Positions 1 through 8,784 of a DNA stretch of 64,000 nt are shown here, piece after piece. The stretch lies in NCBI RefSeq assembly GCF_000317105.1, contig NC_019693.1, positions 3,658,001 to 3,722,000 on the forward strand. Direction: 5' to 3'. The first letter of the stretch is position 1, and every line of letters starts with the position of its first letter. A program made the translations under genes and the position numbers. A model generated the notes under the pieces. That model was given only the letters and a program-made list of their open reading frames with translations, was not told the origin of the DNA and made no database searches. This DNA comes from Oscillatoria acuminata PCC 6304 (GTDB lineage Bacteria > Cyanobacteriota > Cyanobacteriia > Cyanobacteriales > Laspinemataceae).

Positions 1-1
1 T

Positions 2-3000
2 AAATGGCTCCAAGGCAACTCGCAACCGGAGCAACGAGAAAATGGGGATATAGTCTGGCATGGAATCATTTTAGATGTCAGCGATCGCAAATTAGTCGAG
101 GAAAAACTTCGCCATAGTCAAAATGCTTTACTCGAAGCGCAGCGCATCGCTCATCTAGGAAACTGGTCCTTTAATCTGCTCACGCAAAAGGTCCTCTGGT
201 CTGAAGAAACCTTTCGGATTTTCGGATTTGAATCCGAAGCGATCGAACCCACTTATCACGAATTTTTACAGCGAATTCACCCGGAGGATTTACCTGAGTT
301 TCCTGGGAATGTTGAGAGTCTGTTCGCCCCAGAGTTCCTCGAAAAACATGAATTTCGGATTTTTTTACCCGATGGCACTCTGCACTATATCCTCGCCAAA
401 GGGCAGCCCATTTTCAATGAATCCGGAGAAAGAGTCGAATTCTTTGGCACAGTCCAAGACATCACTACAGCTAAACTGGCGGAGCAGGAATTACGGGAAA
501 GCGAAGAAAAATTCCGACAACTTGCTGAAAATATTCAAGAAGTTTTCTTTATCGTGAATCAATCCGGCCAAATGATTTATATCAGTCCGGCTTATGAAGA
601 AATTTGGGGCCGGAGTTGCGAAAGTTTATATGAAAATCCTCGGGATTGGTTAGAATCGGTTCACCCAGAGGAGCGCGAGGATATCCGCCGAAGATTAATT
701 TCCCAAATTACCGAAGGAACCGATTTCGATGAAACCTACCGCATCGTGCAAACCCAGGGAGAAATCCGCTGGATTCGGGCGCGGTCCTTTCCTATCCAAA
801 GTCCATCCGGGGAATCCTACCGCTTTGTGGGAATTGCCGAAGATATCACCGATCGCAAACAGGCAGAGTCAGCGGTCCAGGAGAGCGAATCCACCCTCCG
901 GAGTTTCTTTAATAGTGCCTCAATGTTGATGGGAATTGTGGAACTTTATCCCGATGATATTCTACATTTGACCGACAATTTAGCCACCGCCCAATTTTTT
1001 GGGACAACCACCGAAGCGATGAAAAATCGCTTCGCCAAGGAGATGGGTGTTACCAAAGCAGCACTGGAGATGTGGTTGGGTCACTATCGCGCGGCACAAC
1101 GCACAGGAATGCCCGTAAAATTTGAGTACAAGCATCTCACCCCTGGGGGTGAAAAATGGCTATCTGCCAGCGTTTGTCCAATTTTCGGAATCACAAGCGA
1201 TCGCCCGAGATTTTCCTACATTGTCGAGGATATCACCGATCGCAAACAAGCTGAGTTCACCCTCCAAGAACGAGAAAAGATTCTCCGAAACCTAGGGGAC
1301 AACCTCGATAAAGGGCTGATTTATCAGTTGGTCCGCGAACCCGATGGACGGTATCATTTTTCTTATATCAGTGCCGGAATTAAGCGTTTAATTGGACTGG
1401 AACCGGAGGCAATTATAGCGGATGCCGCCTTATTGCACCACCGCATTGCTCCCGAAGATAAAGCATTGAATGAGCAGCTTACGGAAGAATCCTTTCAAAA
1501 TTTGACTCCCTTCCAAATGCAGATGAGGAAGTACACCCAGGACGGTAAAATTCAATGGTCTCAACTGCGTTCAGTGCCGCGTCGCTTGGAGGATGGACGC
1601 ACCATTTGGGATGGGATTGAAATGGATATCACGGAACTCAAACAAATCCAAGATGAACTGCAACAGGCGAAGGAAAAAGCGGAAGCGGCCAACCAAGCCA
1701 AAAGCGAGTTTTTGGCCAATATGAGTCACGAAATTCGCACCCCGATGAATGCTATCTTAGGATTTTGCGAATTACTCAAAGGAATGATGAATGAGCCACA
1801 ACATCAGTCTTATCTTCAGACCATTGCAACGAGTGGCCAAACCTTGCTCGCCCTAATTAATGATATTCTGGATCTGTCTAAAATTGAATCAGGGAAACTA
1901 GAATTAAACTATGAACCTGTATTAATTCGAGCTTTAGTTGGGGATATCCAGCAGATTTTCGCTCAGAAGGCAGAAGCCAAGGGTCTGGGGATATTTATTG
2001 ATATTAGCGAATCGGTTCCGGATGGGATTGTCTTTGATGAAGTCCGCTTGCGGCAAATTCTCTTTAATGTGGTGGGTAATGCCCTTAAATTTACGGAACA
2101 GGGGTTTGTGACGATTCATTTGAATGCTAATTGGTCCAGGTCCCGCGACCCGTTCCACCTGTGTTTAGAGTTGGCGGTGTCTGATACCGGGATTGGGATA
2201 GCATCCAGTCGCCAAGAACAGATTTTTGAGGCGTTTATTCAAAACGATGGGACAACAACTCGCAAGTATGGCGGCACCGGGTTGGGATTAGCCATTACCA
2301 AACGACTCACAGAAATGCTGGGAGGAACGATTCACTTAAGTAGTCAACTCCATCGCGGCAGTACCTTTACCTTTGTCTTTCCCGAGGTAGAAATTGCTAG
2401 GACCGAGATTGGAAAAATCGAGTCTGCACCTGTTGATGAAAATTTAGAGCAGTTCCAACCAGGGACGATTTTAATTGTGGATGATGTCCCGTCGAATTTG
2501 GAGTTAATTGCGGGTTATTTTGGCAAAACGAAGCACCAACTGTTGTTTGCTCGGGATGGCCGGGAAGCCATTGAACAGGCGATCGCCACCCAACCGGATC
2601 TGATTTTACTGGATTTGTGGATGCCTGAGTTCAACGGCATCGAAGTGGCACAATTTCTCAAGAACAACCCAGGAACCCAGAAAATACCGATTGTAGTAGT
2701 CACCGCTTCCTCGCGATCGAGTGATGAAGCCCTCGTGCAATCGGTATGCGAAGGGTTTCTCCGCAAACCGTTGATGCGATCGCAACTGGTTTCCCTGTTA
2801 AAGAGTATTTTACCCCGGGAAGAAGGGGAAAACGCCTTGAGGCTTTGTTCCCCAATTCAGCCAATTTTGGCCCCGGGAGAACCCCTTGATCAGAATGTAG
2901 GGAAATTGCCCGCCCTACTTGAACAACTCCGTCAGGAAGAAGAAACAACCTGGCCCATGTTGTCTCAAACCATGAAACGGCGTGACTTAAGAAACTTTAG

Positions 3001-3151
3001 CGATCGCTTGCACGCTTGGGGGTTAGAATATCAATGTCAGGCACTCTTGGACTATGCGACGAGTCTCCAAACCCAGATAGCCACCTTTGACTGGGAACGC
3101 CTGCCTAAAACCCTAGAAAAATTTCCCGAGGTTAGACGTTCATTATTATGA
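2..3151 (+). CDS. Multi-PAS hybrid histidine kinase with C-terminal receiver (5' end outside window)
   Basis: The reading frame is open from base 2, so the gene starts before the window; the GTG at 554 is internal. 1049 residues are visible. In order: the end of one PAS/PAC unit (WHGIILDVSDRK), four more PAS units (about residues 45-170, 170-290, 290-415, 420-545), a HisKA dimerisation helix with the phospho-His in NMSHEIRTPMN (codon 1727-1729), a HATPase_c domain with N box (NVVGNALKF), SDTGIGI and GGTGLGLAI boxes, then a receiver domain with the phospho-Asp in LILLDLWMPE (codon 2612-2614). About 130 residues follow, possibly a degenerate Hpt-like region. No membrane segment is visible, so it is probably a soluble sensor, though the N-terminus is not seen. 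The next gene, 252 bases on, is another hybrid kinase and may act with it. The signal sensed is unknown. Confidence 0.93.
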   Translation, partial: KWLQGNSQPEQRENGDIVWHGIILDVSDRKLVEEKLRHSQNALLEAQRIAHLGNWSFNLLTQKVLWSEETFRIFGFESEAIEPTYHEFLQRIHPEDLPEFPGNVESLFAPEFLEKHEFRIFLPDGTLHYILAKGQPIFNESGERVEFFGTVQDITTAKLAEQELRESEEKFRQLAENIQEVFFIVNQSGQMIYISPAYEEIWGRSCESLYENPRDWLESVHPEEREDIRRRLISQITEGTDFDETYRIVQTQGEIRWIRARSFPIQSPSGESYRFVGIAEDITDRKQAESAVQESESTLRSFFNSASMLMGIVELYPDDILHLTDNLATAQFFGTTTEAMKNRFAKEMGVTKAALEMWLGHYRAAQRTGMPVKFEYKHLTPGGEKWLSASVCPIFGITSDRPRFSYIVEDITDRKQAEFTLQEREKILRNLGDNLDKGLIYQLVREPDGRYHFSYISAGIKRLIGLEPEAIIADAALLHHRIAPEDKALNEQLTEESFQNLTPFQMQMRKYTQDGKIQWSQLRSVPRRLEDGRTIWDGIEMDITELKQIQDELQQAKEKAEAANQAKSEFLANMSHEIRTPMNAILGFCELLKGMMNEPQHQSYLQTIATSGQTLLALINDILDLSKIESGKLELNYEPVLIRALVGDIQQIFAQKAEAKGLGIFIDISESVPDGIVFDEVRLRQILFNVVGNALKFTEQGFVTIHLNANWSRSRDPFHLCLELAVSDTGIGIASSRQEQIFEAFIQNDGTTTRKYGGTGLGLAITKRLTEMLGGTIHLSSQLHRGSTFTFVFPEVEIARTEIGKIESAPVDENLEQFQPGTILIVDDVPSNLELIAGYFGKTKHQLLFARDGREAIEQAIATQPDLILLDLWMPEFNGIEVAQFLKNNPGTQKIPIVVVTASSRSSDEALVQSVCEGFLRKPLMRSQLVSLLKSILPREEGENALRLCSPIQPILAPGEPLDQNVGKLPALLEQLRQEEETTWPMLSQTMKRRDLRNFSDRLHAWGLEYQCQALLDYATSLQTQIATFDWERLPKTLEKFPEVRRSLL

Positions 3152-3403
3152 AGCAATCTTCCTATCCTAAAAGGCGGATTGTCACCGTGGGAAAAATCTG
3201 GTCTAGGGAATCGATTCCTCAAGGCTTATTGAGGGGAGTCCTTCAAACGGAAACGGCATCTAGTCCGTTATCCTTAATCAACCAGAATCCCCTTGTTTAA
3301 GGGACTCTTAGGCTCAACTTTCCTCCAACTTTCTGCGATGATCGGGCGCTAATTAAGTGAGTGCTTTCCCTGTTTACCTCTTTCCTATAAAATCCCAACT
3401 TTT

Positions 3404-5500
3404 ATGTTGCTATTTAAACCCGAAGATTGTTTAATTTTAGTGGTAGATGATGTCAGACAAAATCTCCAAGTCATTGGTGAAATACTAGAAATGGCGGGGT
3501 ATGAAGCCACTTTTGCCCCTAGCGGTCAACAAGCTCTATCTCGGGTAAAAACCGCCCATCCGGATCTAATTCTTCTAGATTTGATGATGCCAGAGATGAG
3601 CGGACTAGAAGTGTGTGAAATCTTAAAAAACGACCCTAAGTTTAGCGAAATTCCGATTATTTTTCTCACCGCTAGTAATGAGGTAGACAATTTACTCCAA
3701 GCCTTCAAAAAAGGGGCTAATGATTATATTACGAAGCCTTTTCGGTCTGAGGAAATTTTGGTTAGGATTGAAGCCCAGTTAACCAATCAAAAACTCAAGA
3801 AAAAGCTAGAAGAAAAAAATCAGGAACTTGAGGCGGAAATTGAGGTTCGGCGACGCACGGAAGAAGCCCTGCAACAGGCTATAGAGTTAGCGAATGCGGC
3901 GAATCGGGCTAAAAGTAACTTTCTGGCGAACATGAGTCATGAGTTGCGGACTCCTCTGAATGCAATTCTCGGGTTCACTCAATTGTTGACGCATAGTTCT
4001 AACCTGACCCAGGAGCAAAAAAATCATTTAAGTATTATTCATCGCAGTGGTGACCATCTTCTCAAGTTAATTAATGATATTTTAGATTTGTCCAAGGAAG
4101 ACGAAGGGGAAATTAATTTAACGGAATTTATCTTAAAAGATATGTTGGTCGAACTTGAAGAAATGTTTGGCCTCAAACTTCGAGAAAAAGGACTGAAGCT
4201 AGAAATTTTAGTAGAAAATAGAGTTCCTCTTACAATTGAAAGTGACCGAATAAAATTGCGGCAAATTCTAATAAATCTTCTGAGCAATGCCATTAAATTC
4301 ACCTTCTCTGGAGGCATTAAATTGCGGGTAAATGCCATCTTAGATCCGGAAAAGACCTGGTTAAGTTTTGAAATAACCGATACCGGCATCGGGATGACTT
4401 CCGAGGACCTCAGCAAGCTATTCCAACCTTTTTTACAGACGGAAACGGGCCTGGTCAACCTCGAAGGGACGGGACTCGGGTTAGTGATTTGCCGGAAATA
4501 TGTGCGCCTGTTAGGGGGAGATATTACGGTCAGTTCTGAACCCGATGTGGGAACTACATTTAAGTTTCAAATCGTCGTTAATCCCGTGGAATCAACGGAC
4601 TCCTCTCCAGGGCAAAATTGGTCCCCGCGAGTCCGGGCGATCGCCCCCAACCAACCCCTTTATCGGATTTTGGTAGCTGATGACGAAGCCACGAACCGGG
4701 AAGTCCTGACCACCATGCTTTCATCCGTGGGATTTGATGTAAAAGAAGCCACAAATGGTCAAGAAGCCCTAGAAATTTACCACAGTTTTGAACCCCATTT
4801 AATCTGGATGGATGTGCGAATGTCCATTCTGGATGGATGCGAAGCGGCCCAACAAATTAAAGCAACTTGTCAAAAGTCTATCCCCACCATTATCGCAGTA
4901 ACCTCCAGTGTGTTTGAGGAAGATAAAGCGTCTATTTTATCCGCTGGATATGATGATTTCTTAATTAAACCGATTCGAGAGTCTAAAGTATTTGAAAAAA
5001 TTTCTAAACATTTAGGGGTTTCTTACATTTATGAAGAAATGACCTCTATTTTAAGTGATCACTTGCGCTCAAGAGAAACCCAATGGAAAAATTTAATAAA
5101 ATTACCCACTTCCGTGATTTGTGACCTGGAATATGCAACTTTAGCCCTAGATGATGAACGACTCAATCGCTTGGTTTCAGAAATCCCTTCAGAATGCGGT
5201 GAATTAGCACAAATTATTCGAGATTGTCTAGAAAATTTTGATTACCATACCATTTTGGAAGCGATTAAATCCGCTAAAGCTGAACGGTTTGCTAACTCCC
5301 ACTTCAGCAGCGAATGGATGATGCAGATAACCCAGGCTGTCTACACGGCTGATCTCAATGAAATCAAGCAACTGATTGCTCAAATTGCCCCGGAAAACCA
5401 GGAATTAGCCGCACAGTTAGAATATTATTTAGCGCATTTAGATTATCAAAATATTCTCCGGGCCATCTCAGAGATTGAGGAAACCCCACCTCCAAATTAA
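3404..5500 (+). CDS. Hybrid sensor kinase, receiver-HisKA-HATPase-receiver
   Basis: A 698-residue soluble protein. The N-terminal receiver (about 8-125) has the acidic pair VVDD, phospho-Asp in LILLDLMMPE and Lys in YITKPF. A short coiled coil follows, then HisKA with the phospho-His in NMSHELRTPLN, HATPase_c (NLLSNAIKF, DTGIGM, GTGLGLVI) and a second receiver (about 425-540, LIWMDVRMS, FLIKPI). The last 130 residues hold two related segments, LVSEIPSECGELAQ and LIAQIAPENQELAA, each followed by a DY..ILRAI-like helix. This tail is often found in cyanobacterial phosphorelay kinases; its role is not known to me. The receiver at the front suggests it takes phosphate from another kinase, perhaps the gene just upstream. 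Confidence 0.95.
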   Translation: MLLFKPEDCLILVVDDVRQNLQVIGEILEMAGYEATFAPSGQQALSRVKTAHPDLILLDLMMPEMSGLEVCEILKNDPKFSEIPIIFLTASNEVDNLLQAFKKGANDYITKPFRSEEILVRIEAQLTNQKLKKKLEEKNQELEAEIEVRRRTEEALQQAIELANAANRAKSNFLANMSHELRTPLNAILGFTQLLTHSSNLTQEQKNHLSIIHRSGDHLLKLINDILDLSKEDEGEINLTEFILKDMLVELEEMFGLKLREKGLKLEILVENRVPLTIESDRIKLRQILINLLSNAIKFTFSGGIKLRVNAILDPEKTWLSFEITDTGIGMTSEDLSKLFQPFLQTETGLVNLEGTGLGLVICRKYVRLLGGDITVSSEPDVGTTFKFQIVVNPVESTDSSPGQNWSPRVRAIAPNQPLYRILVADDEATNREVLTTMLSSVGFDVKEATNGQEALEIYHSFEPHLIWMDVRMSILDGCEAAQQIKATCQKSIPTIIAVTSSVFEEDKASILSAGYDDFLIKPIRESKVFEKISKHLGVSYIYEEMTSILSDHLRSRETQWKNLIKLPTSVICDLEYATLALDDERLNRLVSEIPSECGELAQIIRDCLENFDYHTILEAIKSAKAERFANSHFSSEWMMQITQAVYTADLNEIKQLIAQIAPENQELAAQLEYYLAHLDYQNILRAISEIEETPPPN

Positions 5501-5526
5501 TTCTGATCCAATTAAACTCCTGCCCT

Positions 5527-6780
5527 TCAATCGTCCAGTTCCCAAGTGGTGACAGACGGTTGGGTTTGCGCGAGTAATCTGCCTCGCGCTATCACATATC
5601 TCACCGGAGGACGATGGCACAAAACCTCAAATTTACTCTTTGCTTGAAAGATAATTAAATTGGCCGGTTTGCCAATTTCCAAACCATAATCCGGTTCGAT
5701 TTGAAGGGTTTTTGCCCCGTGAGTCGTCACCATATCATAACAGGCATTGATTTCCTCAAGTCCAGTCATCTGGCAAACATGAAGCGCCATATAAGCCACA
5801 TCGAGCATATTTCCGGTCCCTAAATTGTACCAGGGGTCCTGAATACAATCCTGTCCTAAAGAAACATTTAAACCATTTTGCCATAATTCTTTGACTCGGG
5901 TGATACCGCGCCGTTTAGGATAGGTATCGGTCCGTCCTTGGAGGGTAATATTAATTAAGGGATTCGCCACAACGTTAATTTGCGATCGCCTCAAAAATCC
6001 CATCAATTTATTCGCATAAGCATTATTATAAGACCCAAAAGCCGTGGTATGAGAAGCGGTAACTCGCTCACCTAAACCACTGCGAATGGCACAAGCGGCC
6101 ACCACTTCCAAAAAGCGCGACTGGTCATCATCAATTTCATCGCAGTGCAGATCAATGAGCCGGTCATATTGTTGCGCCAATTCAAAGATGCGATGAACCG
6201 ACTGCACCCCATCCTCCCGGGTCAATTCATAATGGGGAATTCCCCCCACCACATCCGCACCCAGTTTTAACGCTTCTTCCAGCAATTCTTCCGTCTGAAC
6301 CGCTCCATAAATGCCATCTTGGGGAAATGCCACCACTTGCAACGTGACCCATTCTTGAACCGCCTCTCTCACTTCTAATAGTGCTTGTAAGGCTGTAAGG
6401 TCTGGGGTACTCACATCCACATGGGTGCGAACGAATAACACCCCCTGGGATGCCAATTGTTTCAAAGTAGCCATTGCCCGGTGCTTGACATCCTCCCGGG
6501 TCAATTTGGGCTTACGTTCCCCCCAAATTTCAATCCCCTCAAATAACGTACCGCTTTGATTAAACCGGGGTTCTCCAGCCGTTAAGGCGGAATCTAAATG
6601 AATGTGAGATTCGACAAAGGGAGGACTAACCAGGTGACCCTGAACATTCAGTTCCCGAGGGGCATCCCCGGAGAGATTGGGGGCGATCGCCGCGATCGTT
6701 CCCTGTTCCACCTGAATATCGACCCGTTCCCCAGTTAATAAGCGACAGTCCCGCAAAATTAAGCGATCGCCTTCTACCAT
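5527..6780 (-). CDS. CodA-type cytosine deaminase family amidohydrolase, probable 5-methylcytosine deaminase
   Basis: A 417-residue amidohydrolase very close in layout to E. coli CodA (hydrolytic deamination of cytosine to uracil). Metal and catalytic residues are all present: the HxH in VESHIHLD, His and Glu in DLHCDEIDD, His in ASHTTA, Asp311 in LGQDC, and the substrate Gln in AFPQDG. Where E. coli has His-Asp-Asp (Asp313-Asp314), this protein has Gln-Asp-Cys (Cys312, codon 5845-5847). Loss of Asp314 is the published mark of bacterial enzymes that deaminate 5-methylcytosine to thymine, and changes there alter 5-fluorocytosine use in E. coli CodA. A membrane permease ends 68 bases upstream on the same strand, so the two are probably cotranscribed. 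Catalytic fold is certain; the substrate is an inference. Confidence 0.93.
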   Translation of the reverse strand: MVEGDRLILRDCRLLTGERVDIQVEQGTIAAIAPNLSGDAPRELNVQGHLVSPPFVESHIHLDSALTAGEPRFNQSGTLFEGIEIWGERKPKLTREDVKHRAMATLKQLASQGVLFVRTHVDVSTPDLTALQALLEVREAVQEWVTLQVVAFPQDGIYGAVQTEELLEEALKLGADVVGGIPHYELTREDGVQSVHRIFELAQQYDRLIDLHCDEIDDDQSRFLEVVAACAIRSGLGERVTASHTTAFGSYNNAYANKLMGFLRRSQINVVANPLINITLQGRTDTYPKRRGITRVKELWQNGLNVSLGQDCIQDPWYNLGTGNMLDVAYMALHVCQMTGLEEINACYDMVTTHGAKTLQIEPDYGLEIGKPANLIIFQAKSKFEVLCHRPPVRYVIARGRLLAQTQPSVTTWELDD

Positions 6781-6848
6781 ATTTTATCCCTGGATTGGCT
6801 AATTTTTCTCTGATAATGCTTTATAGGGGTTCCATAGATTCCCCAGGA

Positions 6849-7841
6849 TTAATCATACCAATCTTGCCGCACCATTGGTTCAGTAATTAAGACTAATAAC
6901 CCTAAAATGACAATTACTAAAGCAAAGATTTGTTTGAGATCCAATAAATCCTGAATCAGGATTGATCCAAATAGAACAAACAACGCCGGAACACTGGCGA
7001 TCGCAATCGCCCCCCGAGTCACCCCAGCGAGTAAAATCCCATAAGCGGTGAACGAATAACCCACCAAGGTTAAACTCCCTAAAATCAGACTCCCCACTAT
7101 CAGACGGGGTAACTCCGACAGTGGCATCGAGATCACCGTCCCCGGTAACGGGAGGATTAAACTCAGGGACGCGAATCCCAATAGGGTTGCCAAGGCGATC
7201 GCGCTAAAAGGGAGTGGATGAAGCGATCGCGTCCCTCGATAGGTCAATAGCAAATAACTAGCAAAGGCAATCCCCCCCACAATTGCCGCCAGAATTCCCA
7301 AAAACCCTTGGATTGGAGTTGCGGCAAACATAGCCGGAACTTTTAAGGCGAATAAACTGCCAATGGTAACAATTGTCATTGCCGTAATCCGGGTTTGATG
7401 GGGACGATATCCCCAAAATTTCCAGGCCCCGAGGGTGGTTAAGATCGGATAAATCAGGAAAAATCCCACCACGACCCCAGGGGGAATTTGCCAACAGCCA
7501 ATGGCGATCGCCTCCCACGCCACAAACAGGGAGAATCCACTCAAGATGGCAATCTTTAAACCCTTGGTATTTTCCCCCCTAAATATCTTCTTGAGGTCTT
7601 CTCCCATTTGGGGATAATAAAATTTTCCCAGCATCGGAATACCCGCCACGGAAACCAGGGCCTGTATCCAGAAAATTAACTGCCAATTCCCCGGTGTCTG
7701 GGGAAGCAATCCACCCCATTCAATCGTCCCGAAAATGAATTGTTCCTGGAACATCATCTCGACGAAAAGAGGAAACAAAGCTAACTGCACCGCAGCCAGC
7801 ATCAGCCACCATAAACCCGACTGAATATAAGATAATCGCAT
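6849..7841 (-). CDS. DMT/EamA-like permease
   Basis: A 330-residue integral membrane protein with about ten hydrophobic segments and the two-fold helix arrangement of drug/metabolite transporters (EamA type). Short cytoplasmic loops carry basic residues, for example YRPHQTR. It lies 68 bases upstream of the CodA-type deaminase on the same strand, which suggests one transcript and a role in moving a nucleobase or its deamination product; this is inference from position only. No substrate can be read from the sequence. A DMT-like permease of another subfamily is the main alternative. Confidence 0.8.
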   Translation of the reverse strand: MRLSYIQSGLWWLMLAAVQLALFPLFVEMMFQEQFIFGTIEWGGLLPQTPGNWQLIFWIQALVSVAGIPMLGKFYYPQMGEDLKKIFRGENTKGLKIAILSGFSLFVAWEAIAIGCWQIPPGVVVGFFLIYPILTTLGAWKFWGYRPHQTRITAMTIVTIGSLFALKVPAMFAATPIQGFLGILAAIVGGIAFASYLLLTYRGTRSLHPLPFSAIALATLLGFASLSLILPLPGTVISMPLSELPRLIVGSLILGSLTLVGYSFTAYGILLAGVTRGAIAIASVPALFVLFGSILIQDLLDLKQIFALVIVILGLLVLITEPMVRQDWYD

Positions 7842-8059
7842 AAATTGGCAGGATTTGAGTGAATTTTACGCCCTAAATTAGGCAGATTGAGCCAGGATTA
7901 GCACAGGTTATTACATCGGTTCAACTCTTAAATAAATTAACAAAAAATCAGGTTTTGGAGATGAAACCCGGTTGCTTGTCCTTGGGAACTAAACTTTTTC
8001 TGAGCCTTTTGCCCTCATTTTTTGCACCTACTTGGAGATTTGGTCAAGCCACCTTATTT

Positions 8060-8246
8060 GGGAGCATCTCAATTTTAAAAAGAGACCTAACCCCCCAGCC
8101 CCCTTCCCTAAGAGGGAAGGGGGAGCCGGAAAGGGCATTTTCAAAGCCCCTCCGGTAATAAACATTTATTCCTTATTCTCCCTCTCCTTTTAGGAGAGGG
8201 CCGGGGAGAGGTCCGACTGGTTTTTAGGCAAAATTGAGATGCTCCC
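8060..8246. mobile_element. MITE family A, copy 1, with 8-bp target duplication
   Basis: A 187-bp non-coding element with 17-bp terminal inverted repeats GGGAGCATCTCAATTTT / AAAATTGAGATGCTCCC. It is flanked on both sides by the perfect 8-bp repeat CCTTATTT (8052-8059 and 8247-8254), the expected scar of transposition. The interior holds a C-rich/G-rich hairpin (CCCCCTTCCCT...AGGGAAGGGGG). It fills most of the 446-base gap between the permease gene and the pentapeptide gene. Confidence 0.88.
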
Positions 8247-8287
8247 CCTTATTTCTTGTCCCCTTGATGTAATGGGGGACCGATTCC

Positions 8288-8740
8288 CTAGTCCCCTGAC
8301 GAATTTATTTCTAAATCCTGACTCCCGACTTCTATGCCACTACTGCCTTGAAGAACCGCACCTGTAAAGTCGGTGTCATTAATATTAGCACTGACTAAAA
8401 TGGCACCTTGCAAATTTGCACCACTAAGATTGGCATAACTGAGGTTGCTACTAAACAAATTCGTCTCAATTAAAATGGCATTTTGCAGGTCAGCGGCGGT
8501 TAAATTGGCACTCATTAGATTAGCGTGGCTAAGAATGGCCTTTCGCAAATTAGCACCAATTAAATCTGCCCCCCGTAAATCTAACCCGGTGAGATCTGCC
8601 CCACTGAGGTCACAGTTTCGACATTCATTCCCGGTTTGTAGCTGCAAGAGGTGCTCGGGGTTCGCACTCAAGGCTAGATGGGGGAATATCCCCAGTTGAA
8701 TCAATCCGACTGCTGTTGCTACTGTGATTGGTTTTAACAT
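8288..8740 (-). CDS. Secreted pentapeptide-repeat protein
   Basis: 150 residues. A signal peptide (VATAVGLIQLGIFPHLALSA) precedes a CRNC cysteine pair and about 16 consecutive pentapeptide repeats of the A(D/N)LXX type, for example DLSGADLTGLDLRGADLIGANL, which fold as a right-handed quadrilateral beta helix. The last 20 residues leave the repeat. Periplasmic or lumenal location is likely. Function is unknown, as for most cyanobacterial pentapeptide proteins. It is followed on the same strand, 44 bases upstream, by the TPR gene, which may share its transcript. Confidence 0.88.
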   Translation of the reverse strand: MLKPITVATAVGLIQLGIFPHLALSANPEHLLQLQTGNECRNCDLSGADLTGLDLRGADLIGANLRKAILSHANLMSANLTAADLQNAILIETNLFSSNLSYANLSGANLQGAILVSANINDTDFTGAVLQGSSGIEVGSQDLEINSSGD

Positions 8741-8784
8741 GGCTTCACCCTGAATTAGGAGGGAAACGAACTGACTTTTTTCCT

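Noticed and set aside
228-557. 109-codon open frame
   Set aside because: Lies in another frame inside the kinase gene, whose own frame is open from base 2 with clear PAS sequence.
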